Made by a program: the position numbers and the translations under genes. 64,000 nt of DNA. It comes from Acinetobacter variabilis (lineage in GTDB: Bacteria > Pseudomonadota > Gammaproteobacteria > Pseudomonadales > Moraxellaceae). The notes beneath the pieces are model-generated. The model searched no databases and was not told the DNA's origin. It saw only the letters and a list, made by a program, of their open reading frames with translations. This document shows, one piece after another, positions 57,361 through 64,000 of the stretch. The stretch covers positions 1,247,343-1,311,342 of the forward strand of contig NZ_KB850113.1 of assembly GCF_000369625.1 (NCBI RefSeq). Reading direction: 5' to 3'. Each line of letters starts with the position of its first letter. Position 1 is the first letter of the stretch.

Positions 57361-58068
57361 TTATTCGGTACGGAATTTTGCCTGTGCCACTTGTTCTGCG
57401 TCCAGATAGGTCCATTCCCCTATTGCCAGTTCATTCAAGGCCAATGCACCAATTTGAGCACGATGCAGCTGTTCTACTTTATTGCCCACAGCTGCCAGCA
57501 TACGTTTCACCTGATGATAAACCCCTTGATGAATAGTCATTTGCAGACGATTGTCATCCAGACGAACAATATCTGTAGCAGCAAAGGTGCCTTTTTCATT
57601 TCTCAATTCCACACCCTGTTCAAGCTGTTGAATCTGCTCATCTGTCACGGGATCGGCAGTAGTCATCTGATAGACTTTCGCTACATGTTTCTTAGGATGG
57701 GTCAACGCTTGTAAAAACTGACCATCATCCGTCAGCAATAACAGTCCGGTGGTGTCCTGATCGAGACGACCTACACATTGAATTCCACGGTTTAACAGGA
57801 TGTCATCAAACAGATCAAATACACTGAAATGATGTGTGGCCTGATGTGAGCACTCATAATCTTGTGGCTTGTTGAGCGCAATATATACTTTTTCCCGATA
57901 GCGATACTCATGACCATAGACGCTAAAAGTCAGATCTTGCAGATTCAGCTTATGCTTGGGGTTATCGATGAGTTCGCCTTGAATCGAAACAGCACCATTT
58001 TTAATCAGTTGCTGACAATGTTTTCGTGAGCCGAAACCTTGTGATTGCAACATTTTTTCCAATAGCAT
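57361..58068 (-). CDS. rsuA: RsuA-family pseudouridine synthase
   Basis: The 235-residue protein has an N-terminal S4-like domain (KMLQSQGFGSRKHCQQLI) and catalytic GRLDQDTTGLLLLTDDG. The family makes pseudouridine 516 of 16S rRNA. The RsuA versus RluE/RluF choice rests on overall length and motif and is not certain. Confidence 0.85.
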   Translation of the reverse strand: MLLEKMLQSQGFGSRKHCQQLIKNGAVSIQGELIDNPKHKLNLQDLTFSVYGHEYRYREKVYIALNKPQDYECSHQATHHFSVFDLFDDILLNRGIQCVGRLDQDTTGLLLLTDDGQFLQALTHPKKHVAKVYQMTTADPVTDEQIQQLEQGVELRNEKGTFAATDIVRLDDNRLQMTIHQGVYHQVKRMLAAVGNKVEQLHRAQIGALALNELAIGEWTYLDAEQVAQAKFRTE

Positions 58069-58205
58069 CTGTCTGAACCTGTTTAAACGAACAATAGGCG
58101 CATTCTATACCGAAAACTAACTAGATTCAGTTCTTATAAGGCTTTCTCCCTTTAAATGGCTAAAAAGCCTATAATCCTGTGACTTTTCATTTTTCCTATC
58201 TCCTT

Positions 58206-58658
58206 ATGTCCCAATTTGATCTGAATCTGCTTGTTCTTCTGGTTCTACTGGCTTGCGGTATTTTTAGTCATAATACTGCTGTGACCATTGCTGCGGCCGT
58301 GTTGATCGTATTAAAAATCACGCCTCTCAATGAACTCTTACCTTATGTACAGCAACATGGCCTAAATATCGGGATTATTATTTTAACCATTGGTGTATTG
58401 GCTCCGATTGCTAGCGGAAAAATTCCCGGTGACAGTATTCTGAAATCTTTTCTTAGCTGGAAATCTTTACTGGCAATTGCAATCGGTCTATTTGTTGCCT
58501 GGCTTGGTGGACGCGGGGTGAAACTGATGTCAAGTCAGCCTGATGTCGTTGCAGGTCTATTAATTGGTACGGTGGCAGGCGTCGCGGTACTTCGTGGTGT
58601 CCCAGTCGGGCCATTAATTGCGGCTGGGATTTTATCGTTATTGATTGGAACGCAATAA
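58206..58658 (+). CDS. DUF441 (YeaL-type) membrane protein
   Basis: This 150-residue hydrophobic protein has four to five membrane segments, including [20 protein letters not shown] and [18 protein letters not shown]. YeaL-family proteins have no known function. Start ATG 58206 (MSQFDLN) fits the family length; a GTG at 58179 is unlikely. Confidence 0.85.
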   Translation: MSQFDLNLLVLLVLLACGIFSHNTAVTIAAAVLIVLKITPLNELLPYVQQHGLNIGIIILTIGVLAPIASGKIPGDSILKSFLSWKSLLAIAIGLFVAWLGGRGVKLMSSQPDVVAGLLIGTVAGVAVLRGVPVGPLIAAGILSLLIGTQ

Positions 58659-58738
58659 GCCTTTAACCATGATTGTGCAATATTCTTAAAAATTAACATT
58701 CTAAAATTAAAAACTGCATAGTATTAAATCACATGATC

Positions 58739-58829
58739 AGCGACATGGATGTCGCTCGTTGGATTGAGGTACAGGATGTACCTTCAATCCAACAAAAGAT
58801 TTTTGTTACTTTTGATCTTTCAAAAGTAA
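58739..58829. repeat. Block of three consecutive hairpins between convergent genes
   Basis: Hairpin 1 is AGCGAC-ATGGAT-GTCGCT (58739-58756). Hairpin 2 pairs TTGGATTGAGGTAC with GTACCTTCAATCCAA around AGGAT (58759-58792), with one bulge. Hairpin 3 is TTACTTTTGA-TCTT-TCAAAAGTAA (58806-58829). The block sits between the DUF441 gene and the convergent helicase. Such ATGGAT and AGGAT loop hairpins recall repeats I know from Acinetobacter intergenic regions. Confidence 0.7.
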
Positions 58830-58867
58830 AAGCTCAGGTTAAATACTAAAATTTAAAAACCCAAATT

Positions 58868-60583
58868 TTATTCCACAAACAGCAAAGCCAAACGCACCTG
58901 ATCATAACCCATACGCAGACTGGTCAGTTCCACGATCGGACGTAATTTAATACTGCCATCATCATTAAAATGATCTGAATTTTGACGTTTGGTTAGACGT
59001 TTATAAATCTTACGGACTTGTTCAACAACTTCCTCACCCGGATGAGCTACTGAGATATCAAGACCTTGCTCTTTATGCAAACGTCCGAGATGGTTAATGA
59101 TGGTTGCTGGTGTCAAGCCACGTTCAGTTGCAATATCGGAAATCTCATACCCTTCTTCAAACAGTTCACGGGTTTCATCCAAGGTTGCAGTCGCGTAGTT
59201 TTGCTTACCACCATTTTTGGCAATTTTCTTCTCATTACGCTGGATCTCAACTTCGTTCAAAGTGCCACCACAATGGCGGATAAAGGCCTTATGCTGTACA
59301 GTCAAATCCACGTTTTCAAAATTCGCTTCTGCTTCATCTGACAGTTCCTGAAAACGGCGATCAGCCTTAATAGCAAGACTATCAAGTTCCAGAGCCTGTT
59401 CATTAAAGCCTTTCAAGCGTAGACCATTTAAGCTTTTTAAACGGGATAATGCTACATAGCCCTGACCTTTTTCAAAGGTATGGCTCAAGTCAATCTCAGC
59501 AGCTTCTAGCGTCATGCCTTGAGACTTATGAATGGTAATCGCCCAAGCCAAACGTAGTGGAATCTGCTGGAAACTGGCAATGGTTTTACCTGCTTCATTA
59601 TCTACCGACCAGGTTTCAGGCTCTACAATTAATGTAGTTCCATCTGTCAGTTTAACTTTTGGCAGAATGCCATGCTCATCATCATCTTCAAAGCCGATCA
59701 CTTCACCCAAGCTGCCGTTGATATAACCCATATCAAAGTTATTTTTCACGAACATGACCTTGGCATGTTTTTTCAGAGTTAAAGCTTCTGGTGCTCGGAC
59801 TGAAGACTTTAAGGTTTCTATCAGTTTTTCATTACCATCACATTGCGCATCAAACTGGCGGGGATCCTGATCAATTTCATTAAGATGCTTAAAGTTAATG
59901 CTGTCGACATCCATATTGTGGGTATAGAGACGTGTATAGGTATCGCCAATGTCCTGCTGACGTGTACCCTGTAGCGCTAAACGATGTTCAGGTGAAATGG
60001 CCTGTGCACGAATGGCATTCAGAATATCATTCAGATAGTCATTGCCCTGACGGTGCTGTTCAGTCAAGTAACAAACACGAAACTTGGCTTCAACCCAGGC
60101 ATCCGACATAAAGCAGAATTTATCGCGGTTACGCTCATCATTTTTCCCAACGGGCGGCAACTGGAAAAAGTCCCCTGCTACAATGACCTGAATCCCACCA
60201 AAAGCTTCATCACTTTCCTTGAAATATTTCAGCACCTGATTGACCAGATTGAGCTGCTTGGCATGCAGCATGGAAATTTCATCAATGATCAGGACTTGCG
60301 CATTTTCCAAGTGTTCTTTCAGGTATTTACGCTCTTTCATCCGCTTCAGGTCTTCTTCAGACAAAAAGTCTTTGATCCCGATTCCTGCCCAGGTATGAAT
60401 GGTCATGCCATTCATATGCGTTGCCGCAATACCAGTCGATGCAGTAATGGCAACCGACACCTTACGGGCTTTCAGATAATTGATATATTGATTAAGCGTA
60501 TAAGTTTTCCCTGCACCTGCAGAACCGGTTAAAAAGACATTTTCCCCTGCTTTTAAGAGCTTAAGTGCAGTTTCCTGTTTCAT
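58868..60583 (-). CDS. Pif1/RecD-like helicase with C-terminal HTH-like region
   Basis: This 571-residue SF1B helicase has GSAGAGKTYTLNQY (Walker A), LIIDEISMLH (Walker B), GDFFQLPPVG, LTEQHRQ, TIHKSQGMTLEAAEI and VALSRLKSLNGL. The C-terminal part (DETRELFEEGYEISDIATERG, LTPATIINHLGRLH) resembles the HTH of helicase C-terminal HTH_40 domains. Pif1-type helicases unwind G-quadruplexes and forks. The role in bacteria is less clear. It lies 87 bp after the large unknown gene. Confidence 0.9.
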   Translation of the reverse strand: MKQETALKLLKAGENVFLTGSAGAGKTYTLNQYINYLKARKVSVAITASTGIAATHMNGMTIHTWAGIGIKDFLSEEDLKRMKERKYLKEHLENAQVLIIDEISMLHAKQLNLVNQVLKYFKESDEAFGGIQVIVAGDFFQLPPVGKNDERNRDKFCFMSDAWVEAKFRVCYLTEQHRQGNDYLNDILNAIRAQAISPEHRLALQGTRQQDIGDTYTRLYTHNMDVDSINFKHLNEIDQDPRQFDAQCDGNEKLIETLKSSVRAPEALTLKKHAKVMFVKNNFDMGYINGSLGEVIGFEDDDEHGILPKVKLTDGTTLIVEPETWSVDNEAGKTIASFQQIPLRLAWAITIHKSQGMTLEAAEIDLSHTFEKGQGYVALSRLKSLNGLRLKGFNEQALELDSLAIKADRRFQELSDEAEANFENVDLTVQHKAFIRHCGGTLNEVEIQRNEKKIAKNGGKQNYATATLDETRELFEEGYEISDIATERGLTPATIINHLGRLHKEQGLDISVAHPGEEVVEQVRKIYKRLTKRQNSDHFNDDGSIKLRPIVELTSLRMGYDQVRLALLFVE

Positions 60584-60670
60584 AAAAGAGATACCGTAAA
60601 AGAACGGCTATAGCCTAACGATTTTTGCCGGAAAAGTTAAGCTTCACGGACAGAAAAGCACTGAATCAGG

Positions 60671-62677
60671 TCAAGCCTGCAGGTTTAACCAGTTAATAAA
60701 ATGCTGGGCAATATTGATATATTCAACTTCCGCTTTTTGATTATTTGGATACTCAAGCTGGTCAAAAATGACTTGGTCATTCTGCAACTGACAGCCTAAA
60801 ATCAAAGGTAATTTAATGGCAGGATGTGACATGCGAAAGGCCACATATTCACCTTCGACTATACGCTGTGCATAACTTGCAGCCAGACAGTTCCGGAATA
60901 TTCTAGCCTCTTCAATAATCCGCTCTAGTGTTTTCAATTCCTCAAACCGCCAATTAAAATACAGTAGAAAATGTGCTTGTGTGAGCGGCCTCCAGCTGGC
61001 TAGAGCAAAGTCTTTTTTGAGCTTGGCAATAATCTCTTGCTTCTGAATTTGCTCATGCCAGACAACTGCCTGCGTAAATAAACTGGTCCAGCTTAAATTT
61101 TTAGGCACTTCTGTTTGAGTAGAAAAATACTCCGGCAGATAATCACGAATATAACCATCAAAACAGGATTCCCGCACATGCCTTGCATGTAAATAAAAGC
61201 GCTTCCTGAACTCTACAAATGGAATCTGGTTACGTTGTAGCACGTTATAAAAATCACGGTCTTGCTGAGTTTGGGGCCGAATATAAGCCAGCACATCCTC
61301 AGGCAAATCACGGGTGACCTTATACAGATGCTGCATATAAGCCTGCATCACCCGACTTAAGTTGGCGTAAACTCTTTTAGTCATCTGATCACCCATTGCC
61401 ACTACATCCCGCAATAATCCGATCCATTCATCCAGATATAGAATCGATGGACTAATGGCAATACGATGATCCTCAATAGCCTGACGCGTCCCTTTGAGAA
61501 CAACTGTTCGATTTAGCTCATGCTCAAACCAGTGATGCTGAATGGCATATTGATGAACATCATCAATAAACAGACGTGCTGCGATATATTGAAAATATTG
61601 CAAGGTAGCTAAAACAATCTGCGGATGAATATGATGCGTATCGATAAAGCTTAAAGCTGTTGCTGCTACCCGCAGACTGCTATGTTGAATATTGCTGCTC
61701 AGCCAATCCAAGATTTCCGCAGGCTGTTTAAATAGCCAGTTCACTACGCGATGACAGTCAAATAAAGGAAGTTTGGCGACTTTTTTTTGCCATAAATAAG
61801 GATTATTTTCCAGAAAATTGCGTTTGGATAGCAGATCACTCCGATGCCAGCTATCACGATTCATCAACCGGACAAAGCCCAGTAGATGACTTTGCTCTTC
61901 TGCATGCCGATACAACAAACGAATATCGTCAATATGGTCATTCAGTTCGTGCAGATTGAACCGGTTTTCAAAGGATAAAGAAATAATCCGGAAGGTTGCT
62001 GGGTGCAGAAACTCAGGTGCACTAAAACAAAATGCATCCAGACTATCCATAACTGACTGAATCGATAGAAACTCATCTGGCTGCAAATATTGCAAGGAAA
62101 AGATTGACTGTAGCTGTTTTAAGACATTCGCAGGAATCTCATGCCCACTTTGAATCCAATTACTGATACAAGGCTGAGTATAAACTTCGGCTTTAATCAT
62201 AAAGGAGTCAATGATTTCAGCCTGCACAAGCGACATCTGTTTTAAGCAATTAGCAACTCGGTCAGGCGCATTAACCCATATATAGACTTGATCAATAATG
62301 AGCTGACGGAGCTGTTTGGCTTTATCACGTAAAAACAGGGAATGCTGGGGCTTTAAATCGCCAGTCAGAAAGTAAATATCCTGAAAGAAAAACTCTTCCA
62401 AAGCCTCTGCTTTAGCCAGACTGGAATCAATGTGCATTTCTGCTAAGGCATGAGGACTTTCCGGATTTAAATCTTGAGGTGTATATAGCTGGATATTTAA
62501 TAAGCCATTAAGCAGATCAATTCGATGCTCATCTTGATGTATCTTGAACAAATTCTGGGCATTCATATGACCAACAAAAGCCATTTGATCCAGATACAGC
62601 TGATTTAACTCAGGAAAAATACTGAGGCATTGTTGAGCGAGCTGTCTGAATGGCAGTAGCAAACCCTCCTGTTCCAT
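60671..62677 (-). CDS. Large unknown protein with PcfJ-like C-terminus
   Basis: This 668-residue protein is not recognised as a whole. It is rich in helices and aromatic or Gln residues and lacks membrane segments. Near residue 594 the segment FRNCLAASYAQRIVEGEYVAF resembles the cysteine-containing core of PcfJ-domain proteins found in plasmids and phages, though weakly. It is between the acyltransferase and the helicase on the same strand. A role with mobile-element proteins is conjecture. Confidence 0.7.
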   Translation of the reverse strand: MEQEGLLLPFRQLAQQCLSIFPELNQLYLDQMAFVGHMNAQNLFKIHQDEHRIDLLNGLLNIQLYTPQDLNPESPHALAEMHIDSSLAKAEALEEFFFQDIYFLTGDLKPQHSLFLRDKAKQLRQLIIDQVYIWVNAPDRVANCLKQMSLVQAEIIDSFMIKAEVYTQPCISNWIQSGHEIPANVLKQLQSIFSLQYLQPDEFLSIQSVMDSLDAFCFSAPEFLHPATFRIISLSFENRFNLHELNDHIDDIRLLYRHAEEQSHLLGFVRLMNRDSWHRSDLLSKRNFLENNPYLWQKKVAKLPLFDCHRVVNWLFKQPAEILDWLSSNIQHSSLRVAATALSFIDTHHIHPQIVLATLQYFQYIAARLFIDDVHQYAIQHHWFEHELNRTVVLKGTRQAIEDHRIAISPSILYLDEWIGLLRDVVAMGDQMTKRVYANLSRVMQAYMQHLYKVTRDLPEDVLAYIRPQTQQDRDFYNVLQRNQIPFVEFRKRFYLHARHVRESCFDGYIRDYLPEYFSTQTEVPKNLSWTSLFTQAVVWHEQIQKQEIIAKLKKDFALASWRPLTQAHFLLYFNWRFEELKTLERIIEEARIFRNCLAASYAQRIVEGEYVAFRMSHPAIKLPLILGCQLQNDQVIFDQLEYPNNQKAEVEYINIAQHFINWLNLQA

Positions 62678-62831
62678 ATTTCCCCCTTCGTTTTAACCCT
62701 ATTGAGTTACAGACCTACTGAATTTCAATCCTTTAAAATCGCTTTTTCCTTTCTATTACAGAAATTGATACATGGTGATTTTTTAGACAATTCGATCTCA
62801 ATGTAAAGCAAAGCAGGAATGATGAAAAGAC

Positions 62832-63590
62832 CTAGACTTCATCTTGCCGACGTCTGTCAGCCAACAGTTCTAGCCCCTGATAGATCTTGTTTTGTAAATA
62901 CTCACGAAAATCAATCAGATCATTCTCGTGCTGCACATGATGAATCGGCTGCCGCGGCATAAACTGAAAGTAAAAAGGTAAGCGTTTGGGAAAAAGGTTT
63001 TTAGGCAAAGAAGGAATTACATCACCATGACGTAATAATTTATTGAGTTGGGGGATTTTTAATAATTTTTGAAAATACTTATGTTGAATGATTTTATTTG
63101 CATCAAATCCAATCTCATAGATTTCATCACCGCCAAGTGCAGCAAAAGGGACAATATCATATTGAAACTCTTGAGCTAATTTCAGAAAACCGTAACGCTC
63201 TTTCCAGATCAGCTGATACTGCTCACCTTCCCGTTTCAGCACTTCACGGTCACCACCCGGAAAGACCAGAATCGAGTAGCCTTGCTGCATGGCCGAGCGG
63301 ACATAGTCCTGTACACCATCAATAGCACCAAATTTCTTCACTGCTTCACGCCATAGCGGCACATAAAAATGGCTATGATCAGCAATACTGACTACAGCCA
63401 CTTGATGTTCGTTGTACAGGTAATCAATCAGCATTGGCGCATCAAAGATGCCATACATGGAATGATTACCCACATACATTGCAGGTCGACTGGCATCAAT
63501 ATTTTCAGCCCCTAAAAAAGTAGGCGTGAAATACAGTTTGGATAAGGCACTTAAGCGCCTGATCCATGCTCCGTCATGCTTGACCTGCAA
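62832..63590 (-). CDS. PlsC-like lysophospholipid acyltransferase family protein
   Basis: The protein has the acyltransferase motifs NHSMYGIFDAP (NHxxxxD) and FPGGDREVLKREGE, plus PFAALGGDEIYEIG. It would transfer acyl chains to a lipid. I chose TTG at 63590 (LQVKHDGAW) because GGGAG lies 6 bases upstream and no ATG fits; the open frame runs back to 63665 into the FabH-like gene. It directly follows the FabH-like gene, suggesting a shared pathway of unusual lipid synthesis. Confidence 0.78.
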   Translation of the reverse strand: MQVKHDGAWIRRLSALSKLYFTPTFLGAENIDASRPAMYVGNHSMYGIFDAPMLIDYLYNEHQVAVVSIADHSHFYVPLWREAVKKFGAIDGVQDYVRSAMQQGYSILVFPGGDREVLKREGEQYQLIWKERYGFLKLAQEFQYDIVPFAALGGDEIYEIGFDANKIIQHKYFQKLLKIPQLNKLLRHGDVIPSLPKNLFPKRLPFYFQFMPRQPIHHVQHENDLIDFREYLQNKIYQGLELLADRRRQDEV

Positions 63591-63604
63591 AATATGCTCC
63601 CGGC

Positions 63605-64000
63605 TTATGCCACGCGTTTTTGTACCAGGATTGAACCCACTGAGTAGCCTGCACCAAATGAACACAGTACGCCATATTCGCCGTCTTCAACTTCATTTGC
63701 AGTACGGTGTAAGGCAATGATGACACCTGCGGAAGAAGTATTGGCAAACTCATTCAGAATGATAGGTACCAGACCTGGTTTGGCATTTTCTTTACCCACT
63801 ACCAGTTTCAGAATTAATTCATTCATGCTGGCATTAGCTTGGTGCAACCAGAAGCGTTTCACATCTGTAGGGGCAATATGATTTTTCTCAAGTTGAGCAG
63901 TAATCATCTTGGCAACCAGTGGACACACTTCTTTAAATACCTTACGACCATCCTGACGGAAACGTTTGTCGTCGATATCCGCATTTTCTGACGTATTCAG
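63605..64000 (-). CDS. Beta-ketoacyl-ACP synthase III-like protein, C-terminal part
   Basis: The gene runs off the window edge; 131 codons are visible, open from base 64000. [16 protein letters not shown] contains the catalytic His and [15 protein letters not shown] the catalytic Asn of KAS III. The end [15 protein letters not shown] is typical. The product may start or condense acyl chains for the linked acyltransferase. Substrate is unknown. Confidence 0.85.
   Translation of the reverse strand: MNTSENADIDDKRFRQDGRKVFKEVCPLVAKMITAQLEKNHIAPTDVKRFWLHQANASMNELILKLVVGKENAKPGLVPIILNEFANTSSAGVIIALHRTANEVEDGEYGVLCSFGAGYSVGSILVQKRVA

Overview
The window looks like chromosomal DNA from an Acinetobacter-type gammaproteobacterium (Moraxellaceae), probably an environmental or commensal species rather than A. 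baumannii; the species is my guess. Supporting signs are the moderately AT-rich sequence, an Hfq with a very long glycine-rich tail, an amgK-murU pair divergent from lptD-surA, exbB-exbD-msbA-lpxK-kdsB in a row, scattered type II secretion pseudopilin genes, and AT-rich hairpin repeats between genes. Both ends cut through genes: a BenE-type transporter on the left and a FabH-like synthase on the right. I saw no rRNA, tRNA or CRISPR array.

Left part (1-24.8 kb) is the accessory-rich half. It holds a BenE-family transporter end, an SMR efflux gene with an IS5-family insertion ending 41 bp before its start codon, a lipoprotein esterase, two tandem universal stress proteins, pepN, a small unknown gene, an unknown zinc-ribbon protein, thiM, and a second inverted copy of the same IS. 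Then come a TerC/CBS/CorC membrane protein, a MarR regulator, an SRAP protein, an aldehyde dehydrogenase, malate synthase G, zapE, and an AraC regulator divergent from a Baeyer-Villiger monooxygenase pseudogene with two in-frame stops. A LysO-type exporter closes this part.

Middle part (24.8-47.3 kb) is almost all minus-strand housekeeping genes. They run pyrF, lapA, ihfB, rpsA, cmk (nucleotides, translation, DNA bending); tadA, an ECH-family hydrolase, ung, a QueD-like protein; gspH-I-J-K; tetR, tatD, pilZ, holB; kdsB, lpxK, msbA, exbD, exbB (lipid A-Kdo supply and flipping); parB, parA, rsmG; murU, amgK (cell-wall sugar recycling). gspI carries a strange in-frame insertion of about 200 bp between its start and its prepilin cleavage site.

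Right part (47.3-64 kb) has lptD-surA on the plus strand, then hfq-miaA-mutL-tsaE on the minus strand, an RluA-type pseudouridine synthase, a RelB/DinJ-like antitoxin without a RelE partner, a GNAT acetyltransferase, an RsuA-type synthase, a DUF441 membrane protein, a block of three consecutive hairpins, a Pif1-like helicase with a C-terminal HTH-like region, a large unknown protein with a PcfJ-like C-terminus, and an acyltransferase that overlaps the end of the FabH-like gene. I did not find a clear new multi-gene system. The best candidates for follow-up are the gspI insertion, the hairpin repeat block, the monooxygenase pseudogene and the two large unknown proteins.
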